64,000 bases of DNA, taken from contig NC_008786.1 of NCBI RefSeq assembly GCF_000015565.1, forward strand, positions 4,390,501 through 4,454,500. The letters run 5' to 3'. Shown piece after piece: positions 7,785 to 15,613 of the stretch. This stretch comes from Verminephrobacter eiseniae EF01-2. Lineage in GTDB: Bacteria > Pseudomonadota > Gammaproteobacteria > Burkholderiales > Burkholderiaceae_C. The position numbers and the translations under genes were made by a program. Numbering within the stretch: the stretch's first letter is position 1; every line of letters begins with the position of its first letter. The notes below the pieces were generated by a model, which saw only the letters and a program-made list of their open reading frames with translations, ran no database searches and was not told the DNA's origin.

Positions 7785-8072
7785 TCAGACCGTGCCCACC
7801 GGGGTGGCCGGCGAACCGGCCGCGCCGGGCAGGCGCAGCGGCGCTGCGGTCAGCAGGTTGCCGCCGGGGTGGCCGAGCGGCAGGCTCGGGCAACAACGGC
7901 TGCCTTCGCGCACCTCGGCCACGGCCCGCTTTACCCGCTCGGGCGTCGGCAGGTCGAGGCGACCGATGGGATCGCCGGCTCCGAAGTCGCCCCGGTTCGC
8001 GCCCTCTGGCCGCTGTTTCCAGCGCCGGGCATTGGCAGGGGTTGCGGCGCCGGGGCTGGTTGGGCAAGCCAT
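7785..8072 (-). pseudogene. Cyclase-family (kynurenine formamidase-like) N-terminal fragment
   Basis: About 80 codons match the opening of metal-dependent cyclase-family hydrolases: RRWKQRPEGANRGDFGAGDP, IGRLDLPTPERV, AVAEVREGSRCC and SLPLGHPGGNLL. The zinc-binding HxGTHxD region and the remaining ~200 residues are absent, and the frame ends shortly before the IclR gene. It follows livF on the same strand, so it looks like a deleted member of the liv-linked catabolic operon. Confidence 0.7.
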
Positions 8073-8093
8073 GAACGGGCAACCCTCCCCGAT

Positions 8094-8867
8094 TCAGTCC
8101 GTGGCGTGGCGGCCGAGGTAGACGCTGCGCAGCGCGTCGCTGTGGCGAATGGTTTCGGCGCTGCCTTCGCCGACGATTTTTCCGGTCTCGATCAGATAGC
8201 CGTGGTCGGCCAGGCGCAGCGCGGCCTCTACCATCTGCTCGACCAGCAGGATGGCCATGCCTTGGCGGCACAGCGCTGCCACCGCGTCCAGGATGCGCGT
8301 GATCACCATCGGCGCCAGGCCGGCCGAAGGCTCGTCCAGCACCAGCAGGCGGGGCTCGGCAATCACCCCGGCACCGAGCGCCAGGATTTGCTGCTGTCCG
8401 CCCGACAGGCGGGCCGCCAACTGGTGCCGCCTGTCGGCCAGCTCGGGAAAGAGCGCATAGATGCGCTCGAGCCGGCAACGGTCGCCGCGCATGCCGCGCG
8501 CCCAGGTGCCGAGCATCAGGTTCTGCTCGACACTCAGCGCATGGAACACGCGGTGGGCTTGCAGCACCTGCACCAGGCCGGCGCCGACGATGTGGGCGGG
8601 CTTGGCATCCGTCAGGTCCTCGCCCAGGAAGTCGACCTTGCCGCCGCGCTTGGGGATCAGCGCGGACACGGCCTGCAGCGTGGTGCTCTTGCCGGCGCCG
8701 TTGCGCCCCAGGAGCACCACGAACTCTCCGGCATGCACCTCGAAGGACACACCGTGCACGACCTGCGCCTTGCCGTAGCCAACCACCAGGTCACGGACAC
8801 GCAGGATGGTTTCACCGCAGCGCCCGTGCGCTGCGCTGTCGGGGCCATGGGCCGCAGGCTCGCGCAT
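8094..8867 (-). CDS. livF: Branched-chain amino acid-type ABC transporter ATPase LivF
   Basis: A 257-residue ATP-binding subunit at the cytoplasmic face of a Liv/HAAT importer. It shows Walker A GRNGAGKST, signature LSGGQQQILALG and Walker B LLVLDEPSAGLAP, followed by a LivF-type ending (ETGKIVGEGSAETIRHSD, VYLGRHATD). ATG 8867 lies a few bases after the livG stop; an upstream start at 8906 would overlap livG. Operon order is livK-H-M-G-F. With a thiolase and CoA-ligase remnant nearby, the substrate may be an aromatic or branched organic acid rather than an amino acid. Confidence 0.92.
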   Translation of the reverse strand: MREPAAHGPDSAAHGRCGETILRVRDLVVGYGKAQVVHGVSFEVHAGEFVVLLGRNGAGKSTTLQAVSALIPKRGGKVDFLGEDLTDAKPAHIVGAGLVQVLQAHRVFHALSVEQNLMLGTWARGMRGDRCRLERIYALFPELADRRHQLAARLSGGQQQILALGAGVIAEPRLLVLDEPSAGLAPMVITRILDAVAALCRQGMAILLVEQMVEAALRLADHGYLIETGKIVGEGSAETIRHSDALRSVYLGRHATD

Positions 8868-8871
8868 GGCT

Positions 8872-9645
8872 TCAGGCTCCGAGGTAGACGCGCACCACAT
8901 CTTCATGGGCGCGCACCTTGTCGGGCGTGTCGCAGACGATGACGCGGCCGAAGTCGATGGCCGTGACCCGGTCGCAGATCCGGAACACGAAGTCGGTGTG
9001 GTGTTCCACCAGCAGCACGCCGATGCCGCAGTTCTTCAGGGCCGCCAGCACTGCGCCCAGGCTGGCGATCTCGTTGCCGCTCAGGCCGCCGGCCGGCTCG
9101 TCCAGCAACACGAAGCGCGGTCGCGCCGCCAGGGCGCGCGCGATTTCCAGGAAGCGCTGCTCGCCATGCCTGAGCACATCGGCGCGTTCGTCGAGCGCAT
9201 GGGCCAGGCCCACGCCGCAGAGCAGTTCGAGCGCGCGCTCAGACAGCAGCTTGTCCTCGGCCCGTGCGCGCGGCGACGAGAGCATGGCGCCGATCATGCC
9301 GGCGCGCGCATCGCGCCAGCCGCCGAGCATCACGTTTTCGAGCGCGCTCAGGGTCGGCAGCAGGCGCGGCGTCTGGAAGGTGCGCGCGATGCCGGCGCAG
9401 GCGCGGCGCTGCACGGTAGCCCGCGTCAGGTCTTCGTTGCCGAGGTGGATGCTGCCCTCGTCGATCGGGTAGTAGCCGCTGAGCATGTTCAACAGGGTCG
9501 TCTTGCCGCTGCCGTTCGGCCCGATCAGGCCCTGGACCTCGCCCGGTCGCAGTTCGATCGATACGCCGGACAGCGCGGCGACGCCGCCGAAGTGCTTGCA
9601 CAGGCCGCGCACGGACAGCGCGCCGGTCGCGGTCTGCATCGTCAT
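8872..9645 (-). CDS. livG: Branched-chain amino acid-type ABC transporter ATPase LivG
   Basis: A 257-residue ATPase subunit. It has Walker A GPNGSGKTTLLNMLSGYY, Q-loop ARTFQTPRLLP, a signature variant LRHGEQRFLEIARALA and Walker B FVLLDEPAGGL. The C-terminal H-loop is LLVEHHTDFVF. ATG 9645 overlaps the livM stop (ATGA). A longer open frame extends upstream through livM but has no supporting homology. Confidence 0.93.
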   Translation of the reverse strand: MTMQTATGALSVRGLCKHFGGVAALSGVSIELRPGEVQGLIGPNGSGKTTLLNMLSGYYPIDEGSIHLGNEDLTRATVQRRACAGIARTFQTPRLLPTLSALENVMLGGWRDARAGMIGAMLSSPRARAEDKLLSERALELLCGVGLAHALDERADVLRHGEQRFLEIARALAARPRFVLLDEPAGGLSGNEIASLGAVLAALKNCGIGVLLVEHHTDFVFRICDRVTAIDFGRVIVCDTPDKVRAHEDVVRVYLGA

Positions 9646-10670
9646 GGCGCCGGCTCCGGCTGCGACATGGCGGCGGTCAACCGTGGCAGATCGGGCGCCA
9701 CCGGCGGCGCATGGCGGCGGACGCGGTGGCGCTCGACCCAGGCGGCCAGCGCGCTGCCGATGCCTTTGGGGATGAGCAGCACCGCCGTCAGCAGCAGCAC
9801 GCTGTACAGCAGGTTGCCCAGTTTTGCGAACGGCGCGGCGATCTCGGGCAGCAGCGTCAGCACGACGGTGCCGGCGAAGGGGCCGATGATGTTGCCGCGC
9901 CCGCCGATGATGATGCAGATGAAAAAGAACATGCCCAACTCGAACGTGAAGGCTTCCGGCGTGATGTAGTTCTGCAGCGAGGCGAAAAGGCAGCCCGCCA
10001 CGCCCGCCGTCACACCGCTGAAGGTGAACACCGCCAGTTTCAGCCGCAGCACCGGGATGCCGACCGCCGCAGCCGCCACGTCGCTGTCGCGCAGGGCGAT
10101 CAAACCACGGCCCCACATGCGACGGCTGATGTTCCAGGCCAGCCAAGTGACGGCCAGGCCGATCACGACCACCAGGTAATAAAAGCCGCGCGCGGTATCG
10201 AAAGGCGCAGCAAAGCGCGGCGCCGGCATGCCGGCGCCGCCGCCGGTGAGCGTGCTGTGCGCCACCAGTTGCTCGGTGACGATCAGCGAGAAAGCCAGCG
10301 TCGCCATCGCGAAGTAAAAGCCCGGCAGGCGCAGCGCGGGCAGGCCGAGCAAAAAGCCGCACAGGCCGCCGAGCATGCCGGCGACCGCCAGCGCCATCAG
10401 CGCATCGATGCCGGCCCGCCCGGTGAGGATGGCCAGCGTGTAGGCGCCGATGGCAAGCAGCCCGACATGCCCGACGGACAACTGCCCCGCATAGCCGACC
10501 ACCAAATTCAGGCCGGCCACCAGAACCCAGTAGACACCGATCAGGGTCAGCACATGCAACTGGTATTCATTGCCGACCAGGAAGGGCAGCGCCAGCGCGA
10601 ACAGCGGGATGCCGCGCGCCAGCGTGCGCGACACCAGGTCCGCAGCGGCGCGAGTCCCGATCTTGCTCAT
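9642..10670 (-). CDS. livM: Branched-chain amino acid-type ABC transporter permease LivM
   Basis: A 342-residue inner-membrane permease with about eight to ten hydrophobic segments. Family motifs include LNLVVGYAGQLSVGHVGLLA near residue 55, LRLPGFYFAMATLAFS, RDSDVAAAAVGI (the EAA-like coupling loop) and GGRGNIIGPFAGTVVL. The start ATG 10670 overlaps the livH stop (ATGA), and its own stop overlaps the livG start. The C-terminal ~30 residues are hydrophilic. Confidence 0.93.
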   Translation of the reverse strand: MSKIGTRAAADLVSRTLARGIPLFALALPFLVGNEYQLHVLTLIGVYWVLVAGLNLVVGYAGQLSVGHVGLLAIGAYTLAILTGRAGIDALMALAVAGMLGGLCGFLLGLPALRLPGFYFAMATLAFSLIVTEQLVAHSTLTGGGAGMPAPRFAAPFDTARGFYYLVVVIGLAVTWLAWNISRRMWGRGLIALRDSDVAAAAVGIPVLRLKLAVFTFSGVTAGVAGCLFASLQNYITPEAFTFELGMFFFICIIIGGRGNIIGPFAGTVVLTLLPEIAAPFAKLGNLLYSVLLLTAVLLIPKGIGSALAAWVERHRVRRHAPPVAPDLPRLTAAMSQPEPAP

Positions 10671-11527
10671 ACGGGGCGCACCATGCCCTTGCCGAACAGA
10701 CCGGCGGGCTTGAGCAGCAACACGATCAGCAGCAAGCCGACCGACACCGTCTGTTGGTACTCGGCACCAAAGAAATAGGTGCTGAAAGCGCAGAACAGGC
10801 CGAGCAACGAGCCGCCCACGAGGGCGCCGGCGTTGCTGCCGAGTCCGCCAGTGGCCAGCGCGATGAAGCCCGACAGCGTCAGCCATATGCCGAGCGCGAA
10901 GAAGGCAAAGGTCAGTTGTCCGGCCGCAAAGCCGGCCATGGCGCCCAGCATGCCCGCCAGCGCGAACGACATGGCGCGCACCCGCTCGACCGCGATGCCC
11001 CGCGCACGGGCGGCGAAGGGATCTTCGGCGACGGCGGTAAATACATGGCCGAGCATGGTGCGACGGTAGAACCAGACCAGGCCGGCGGCGGCGAGCGCGG
11101 CCAGTCCGATCGGCAACCAGTATTTCTGGTCCCATGGGCCGGCCGAGAAATCCTGCGGGATCAGGCGCGCAAAGGGCTTGGGCTCCGTGCCCCACCACAG
11201 CGCCACCAGGTGCTGGACGGCGGTGCCGAGCGCCAGCGTGCTCAGCACCCAGAGATGATCGTCGCCGACGCGCAGCACGCGGCGGATGGCGATCACCTCG
11301 GTCAGCAGGCCGAACACCGCGCCGAGGATCAGGGTCAGCGGAAAAGCGATCCAGGCCGAAAAACCCGGGATCGACATCATCCAGGCGCCGAACACGCCGC
11401 CGAGCATCGCCATGTGCCCGGTCGTCAGCGACAGCACCTTGGACGTGGAATACATGATGTTGAACACCATCGCGACGACGGCATACAGCGCCCCCGTGGC
11501 CAGACCGATCACGAACGTGTTCAGCAT
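10667..11527 (-). CDS. livH: Branched-chain amino acid-type ABC transporter permease LivH
   Basis: A 286-residue permease starting MLNTFVIGLATGALYAVVAM, the usual LivH opening. It has multiple transmembrane segments, the coupling-loop text RARGIAVERVRAMSFALAG, and ends with LLIVLLLKPAGLFGKG. It lies 40 bp downstream of livK and overlaps livM by four bases, consistent with one transcript. Confidence 0.93.
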   Translation of the reverse strand: MLNTFVIGLATGALYAVVAMVFNIMYSTSKVLSLTTGHMAMLGGVFGAWMMSIPGFSAWIAFPLTLILGAVFGLLTEVIAIRRVLRVGDDHLWVLSTLALGTAVQHLVALWWGTEPKPFARLIPQDFSAGPWDQKYWLPIGLAALAAAGLVWFYRRTMLGHVFTAVAEDPFAARARGIAVERVRAMSFALAGMLGAMAGFAAGQLTFAFFALGIWLTLSGFIALATGGLGSNAGALVGGSLLGLFCAFSTYFFGAEYQQTVSVGLLLIVLLLKPAGLFGKGMVRPV

Positions 11528-11567
11528 ATGGTTCTTGCGTTGGGAGAAAAGCGGGGGACGCCCGGCA

Positions 11568-12743
11568 TCACTTCGGTGCGCGCTTGAAACAGCCGTCCTT
11601 GAAGGTGTTGGCGATGTTGATCGCCATGCCGCCGTCCGGGAAGCCGTCGCGCTGGTCCGGCGCGTAACTCAGGGTCGACAGCATCGCCTTGAACTCCACC
11701 GTGCCTTCAAGCGCCTTCTGGATCGCTGCCGGGTCCGTCGAGCCGGCCTTGCGAATCGCATGCTCGGCGAGCTTGACTGCGTCGTAGCCCAAGCCGATCC
11801 ACCAGAGCAGGATGCCGACCTCCTTGCCGCCGAGCTTCGGGCGAATCTTGTCGAGCAGTGCCTGCGTGCGCTGCGGCAGCTTGCCGCTGGCGTCGTAGGA
11901 AGTGGCGGCATAGCCGGCGCCGTAGACGTTCTCCCAGTACGAAGGCTTGTTCAGCAATTGTTTCAGCGCCAGCGCCATCAGCGACGGATGGCCAATCACC
12001 GGCACGTCCCAGCCCGCGTCGCCGCGCGCGTTCAGCAACCGCGCCAGCACGCCGGTGGCAGCGGACCACGGCATAAGCACTTCGGCGCCGGCCGCGCGCG
12101 CCTTGCCGATTTCGTCGGACAAGTCGGTCTTGTTCGGGTCGACCAGCACGGTGTAGACCGGTGTCACCCCCTTTTTCTTCAGGTCCTCGGTGGCGGTGCG
12201 CACGCTGACCGTGCCGTAGCCCGTGGTGTCGCCGATGAGCGCAATTTTCCTGCGCTTCATTGCGTCGAGCACGTAGTCATCGGCGGCGCTCACCCACTGC
12301 GTGGTGGTGTTGATGACGCGGAAGGTGCGCGGGTACTTCCTGGCGTCGGTCAGTTCTTCGACGGCGCCGGTGACGATGTTCGGCGTGCCGGTGCGCGCGA
12401 CCAGCGGCACCGTCGCCAACGCCTCGCCGGAATTGACCGGCCCCAGGATGATCTGCGCCTTGTCGGAATGGATGAGTTGCTGGGCGAAAGTGGCGGCCTT
12501 GTTCGGGTCGCCGGCAGTATCGCGCGTCAGCAATTCGATCTTGCGGCCATCGATGCCACCGGCCGCGTTGATTTCCTCCACCGCAAACCGCACGCCGGTG
12601 TCGATGCCTATCGCGGCCGTGGCAAGAGGCCCGGTCAAGGAGGCCATCCAGCCGATGCGGATCGGCGCGCTGGTTTGTGCATGGGCGGCGAGTCCGGCGG
12701 AAAGAAAAACGGCGGTCGCCGCGAAGCGCACAATGAACTGCAT
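11568..12743 (-). CDS. livK: Liv-type ABC transporter periplasmic binding protein
   Basis: A 391-residue type I periplasmic binding protein. It starts at ATG 12743 behind GGAGACGAC and has a signal peptide (MQFIVRFAATAVFLSAGLAA-HAQ). Mature landmarks are IRIGWMASLTGPLATAAIG, GGIDGRKIELLTRDTAGDP and KAQIILGPVNSGEALATVP. It heads the livKHMGF operon and sets its specificity. The ligand cannot be deduced from the sequence. Confidence 0.9.
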   Translation of the reverse strand: MQFIVRFAATAVFLSAGLAAHAQTSAPIRIGWMASLTGPLATAAIGIDTGVRFAVEEINAAGGIDGRKIELLTRDTAGDPNKAATFAQQLIHSDKAQIILGPVNSGEALATVPLVARTGTPNIVTGAVEELTDARKYPRTFRVINTTTQWVSAADDYVLDAMKRRKIALIGDTTGYGTVSVRTATEDLKKKGVTPVYTVLVDPNKTDLSDEIGKARAAGAEVLMPWSAATGVLARLLNARGDAGWDVPVIGHPSLMALALKQLLNKPSYWENVYGAGYAATSYDASGKLPQRTQALLDKIRPKLGGKEVGILLWWIGLGYDAVKLAEHAIRKAGSTDPAAIQKALEGTVEFKAMLSTLSYAPDQRDGFPDGGMAINIANTFKDGCFKRAPK

Positions 12744-13266
12744 GTCGTCTCCAAATTGTTCAGCGCATCGACGCATGCGGCCCGGCCCGTCGGCAGAAGG
12801 CGGCAATCACCGGTTCGAAGGGCTGCCTTGCATCGCTTGAAAGAATGTTAGGGCGGTTCCAGCGAAAGGAATTCATGGTTCGGCAGCGCTGGCGAAAGAA
12901 GGGTTTGCCTGATGAACCTCCGCGCATTGCTGCTGACTTTGCCCGGCGACGAGGACTGGCCGCGCCAAGCTGCCGGCCGCATCCGGGCGATGGGCGCCAG
13001 GGCCTTGGCCTTGGCGTTGCCGGCAGCCCCGTGCTTCGTCAACCGCCGCGACAGGATGGCCGGGTTGCTGCAAATGATCGCACTGGCGCTCCGCCTGGGG
13101 CACTGGCGGCGGGTCCCGATGTCGATGACGGCATGCCCACGGCTCGGCGATACGTTGCTTGGCCGCGTGGATGGCTGCGGGGCTGCGGGGCTACTGGGCT
13201 ACTGGGCTGATGGGCTACGGGACTGCGGGGCTGTGCCCGGGCCCGATTCGGACCGGCCTTGGGGCC
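12744..13266. other. Intergenic region with low-complexity repeats
   Basis: Nothing in this ~520-bp stretch can be supported as a gene. The first ~100 bp presumably hold the liv promoter. From about 13173 to 13234 there is a degenerate tandem repeat of GGGCTACTG/GGGCTGCG units, probably slippage-derived. Confidence 0.5.
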
Positions 13267-13470
13267 GCGCTCGTGCGGTGCAAGCGCGGCCAGATCGGCG
13301 GCCTCGCGCCGGCGTCGCCAGGCACTCCGATTCGGCGAGCAGGCGCCCTCCCCGGCGCATCAGGGCGCCGATCGCGCCGGGCTGTGTGCAACGGTCGGCC
13401 GCTTCCGGAATCCACCGTTTGTCGGCGTTGGAGAATGGCCGGCGCCGCGCCCGGGGCACGGGCTCCCGGG
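13267..13470 (-). pseudogene. IS3-type transposase (OrfA/HTH) remnant
   Basis: Two overlapping minus-strand frames together restore a transposase helix-turn-helix region. The first reads RRRPFSNADKRWIPEAADRC then TQPGAIGALMRRGG. After a frameshift, another frame gives WRRRREAADLAALAPHERGP followed by KAGPNRARA. These match the start of the HTH subunit of IS3-like transposases (EADRCTxPGxIGALLRREGL...TWRxQREAGxLAALAPxKRG). There is no second subunit and there are no detectable ends, so this is a decayed footprint. Confidence 0.65.
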
Positions 13471-13599
13471 TCGGTGCCGGGTCCTGGCGGCGGCGCCGAT
13501 CCGGGCGCGTTGCTTCTCGGGAAGTGTCATCAGCCAAACGATCGGATCGCCGTTTTCGGCCCCGCCCAGGCGCACTTCTTGCCGGACGAGACCCGAGGC

Positions 13600-13794
13600 T
13601 CAGTCGCCTTTGATTTTTTTGACCATCGCTGCGCCAGTGAGCAGTTCCAACTGCGCCTCCAGCCGGATCACCCGCCCGGTGAGGTCTTCGATCTTCGCCT
13701 GCTGCACTTTCATGGCGTCGGCCTGGCGGTTCACCTTGTCTTCCATCTTGATCATGGCCGTGAGCGCGCCCCAGACCTTGTCGGTGACACCCAT
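13600..13794 (-). CDS. Small coiled-coil protein of unknown function
   Basis: A 64-residue protein, MGVTDKVWGALTAMIKMEDK with VNRQADAMKVQQAKIEDLTG and a short basic tail (MVKKIKGD). Heptad-like hydrophobics suggest a coiled coil that could oligomerise. The start ATG 13794 overlaps the stop of the upstream gene by one base (TGATG), so the two genes are translationally coupled. I do not recognise a characterised family. Confidence 0.6.
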   Translation of the reverse strand: MGVTDKVWGALTAMIKMEDKVNRQADAMKVQQAKIEDLTGRVIRLEAQLELLTGAAMVKKIKGD

Positions 13795-14084
13795 CAGGCC
13801 ACCTTGCCAGAGGCGTGCCTGGCCTCCATGGCCGCGATCCGCCGGTTGCTCGCCTCGATGCAGTCCAGCGCGTCGTCGATGGCCGCCCCCGCGCGTTCGG
13901 CCGCCGCTTTGGCGGCGTCGGCCAAAGCGCCCAAGGCTGCGTCGGCCTCGCCCGACTGGTACGCGAAGGCGCCGCGCCGCATCAACTCCGACATCGGGAT
14001 GTCGAGCTTCTTCGCCTTGGCCACGATGCTCTTCTTGTCCTGCGCGCTGGCCTGCACCACGATCCGTTGCACTGCTGATGCCAT
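13794..14084 (-). CDS. Small Ala-rich protein, possible DNA-binding antitoxin-like or plasmid-type regulator
   Basis: A 96-residue protein from ATG 14084 (ribosome site TGGAGC 8 bp upstream). The N-terminal half, ASAVQRIVVQASAQDKKSIV then AKKLDIPMSELMRRGAFAYQ, resembles ribbon-helix-helix-like small regulators: one strand and two helices with a SELMRR motif. The C-terminal half is an Ala-rich helix. It is coupled to the 64-residue coiled-coil gene downstream. Direct repeats just upstream (14109-14142) look like an operator, consistent with autoregulation. Function is unproven. Confidence 0.55.
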   Translation of the reverse strand: MASAVQRIVVQASAQDKKSIVAKAKKLDIPMSELMRRGAFAYQSGEADAALGALADAAKAAAERAGAAIDDALDCIEASNRRIAAMEARHASGKVA

Positions 14085-14108
14085 CGAATCTGCTCCAGAA
14101 AATGTAGA

Positions 14109-14142
14109 CATGGACAGTATATGTACATGGACGGCATATGTA
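14109..14142 (-). promoter_or_regulatory. Direct-repeat operator upstream of the small regulator pair
   Basis: Two adjacent 17-bp direct repeats, CATGGACAGTATATGTA and CATGGACGGCATATGTA, differ at two positions, and each contains a near-palindromic TATATGTA/CATATGTA core. They end 24 bp upstream of the gene starting at 14084 and lie in its promoter region, the usual position for a self-regulating RHH-type repressor. That role is inferred. Confidence 0.5.
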
Positions 14143-14162
14143 CACCGGCGGACCAGCGCAGG

Positions 14163-15455
14163 TCAGCCCTGCGCGTGAAACACGCGCCGGTGCAAGCGCC
14201 TGAGCAGGTACCATGTCGCGCCGGCAACCACGGGGATGGCCAGCGCCGCCGTGGTCTCTGGCGACAGGGGCCAGCCCAGTTTCTGCGCCCCCTTGGCCAG
14301 ATAGCTCACGAGCCCGACGATGTAGTAGGTGATGGCTGCCACCGACAGCCCTTCGACGGTCGATTGCATCCTGAGTTGCAAATCCTGGCGCTGGTTCATG
14401 GTGGTCAGCAGGGCCTGGCTGCTTTGCTGCTGCTCGATCTCCACGCGCGTGCGCAAAAGGTTGCTGATGCGCGAGACACGCCGGGACAGCGCATCCTGGC
14501 GCCGGACAGCCCATTCGCAGGTGCTGCGCGCCGGGGTCAGGCGCCGATCCATGAACTCGCGGATGGTCTGCATGCCCGCCAGACGCGACTCGGCGATGTC
14601 CTGGATGCGGCGGTCGAGCAACTCGAAGTAGGCGCTGCTGGCCGAGAACCGCGAATGCGTGGCCGCGTACTGGCTCTCCACCTGTCCGGCCAGGCGCGTC
14701 AGGCGATCGAGGAGCGCTGGCTCGTCGTCGCCCTTGGCCGTGCGGATGGCGTCGGCCAGTTCGGCCAATTCGCGCTCGGCAAAGGCCAGCACGTTGGCCG
14801 CTTCGCGCGCAGCGGGCAGGCCCAGCAAGGCCGCCATGCGATAGGTTTCGATCTCCAGCAGGCGCTGCACCAGGCGCCCCAGGCGGCGCGGCGTCAGACC
14901 GGTGGCCAGCAGCACCATGCGTGAGAAACCGTCGGCATGGATGGCAAAGTCGGTGTAGACCGCTCCATACCCGTCCGCCACGGTCGAGGCCACCAGTTGG
15001 TCTTCATGCAGCACCTGCCGGATCACAGAGTCGGGGGTGTCCATGGGCAGCACCCACAGGTTCAGACTGCACAGACATTGCCCGGGCAAAGCGGCCAGCC
15101 AGTCACGGGCAACGGCGTTCACCGCGCTCGCGGGCTCGCGCCCATCGATGGCATCCAGCGCAGCGGGCACCATGAAGGTCCAGGAGACAAACTCGGTGTG
15201 CAACTCCCAGCGCATGCGCAAGGGCCCCAGGTCGATGCGCAGGTGGGTGGTGTCGGCGCCAGGCTGCGCCATGTGGTGATCGCGCAAAAGCGCGGCCACA
15301 TGGCTGCGGCTCGCTTCACGCCCGGCAGCGTCGGCCAGCATCACGACATGGGCGATGGCCAAGGGGGCGATCATCGCCTCGGGTGGACGGGCGTGGATTT
15401 CGTTGTGCAGCATCACCCGGTATGGATGCTGCGCGGGGCGGACGGGAGTTGGCAT
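14163..15455 (-). CDS. DUF3422-family membrane protein
   Basis: A 430-residue protein of the DUF3422 family. The N-terminus has HPYRVMLHNEIHARPPEAM, typical of the family, then RMRWELHTEFVSWTFM. Long amphipathic helices occupy about 200-370 (QDALSRRVSRISNLLRTRVE). The C-terminus has two hydrophobic segments (SVAAITYYIVGLVSYLA and ALAIPVVAGATWYLL) and a basic tail, so it probably sits in the inner membrane by its C-terminus. The topology resembles CorA-like proteins, but function is unknown. It is transcribed towards the small gene pair. Confidence 0.85.
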   Translation of the reverse strand: MPTPVRPAQHPYRVMLHNEIHARPPEAMIAPLAIAHVVMLADAAGREASRSHVAALLRDHHMAQPGADTTHLRIDLGPLRMRWELHTEFVSWTFMVPAALDAIDGREPASAVNAVARDWLAALPGQCLCSLNLWVLPMDTPDSVIRQVLHEDQLVASTVADGYGAVYTDFAIHADGFSRMVLLATGLTPRRLGRLVQRLLEIETYRMAALLGLPAAREAANVLAFAERELAELADAIRTAKGDDEPALLDRLTRLAGQVESQYAATHSRFSASSAYFELLDRRIQDIAESRLAGMQTIREFMDRRLTPARSTCEWAVRRQDALSRRVSRISNLLRTRVEIEQQQSSQALLTTMNQRQDLQLRMQSTVEGLSVAAITYYIVGLVSYLAKGAQKLGWPLSPETTAALAIPVVAGATWYLLRRLHRRVFHAQG

Positions 15456-15535
15456 GCGCGGACCTCGGCCCGCGATTGTGCACCGGCCCCTTGGCGTGGC
15501 GGCGGCCTGGCGCTTGAAAAAAATACCGGCGCCCG

Positions 15536-15593
15536 AGGGTGGAAAAAGCAACGGCACCCGAAGGTGGAAAAAGCAACGGCACCCGAAGGTGCC
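15536..15593 (-). terminator. Tandem rho-independent terminators downstream of tctA
   Basis: On the minus strand directly after tctA there is a perfect 6-bp stem with a TTCG loop (GGCACC-TTCG-GGTGCC, 15578-15593), followed by GTTGCTTTTT. The module then repeats at ~26-bp spacing in degenerate form: CCACCTTCGGGTGCCGTTGC with TTTTT, then CACCCTCGGGCGCC followed by GGTATTTTTTT. Each has a stem-loop and a U-tract; the first is the strongest. Confidence 0.7.
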
Positions 15594-15613
15594 GGGGAGC
15601 CGAAAGAAAGCCC

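Noticed and set aside
8872..10362. LivM-LivG fusion protein
   Set aside because: The upstream part of the long frame is the wrong reading frame for livM; livG has its own ATG overlapping the livM stop.
12845..13160. Possible small genes in the liv upstream gap
   Set aside because: Several short open frames exist on both strands but none has a ribosome site, codon bias or recognisable similarity.
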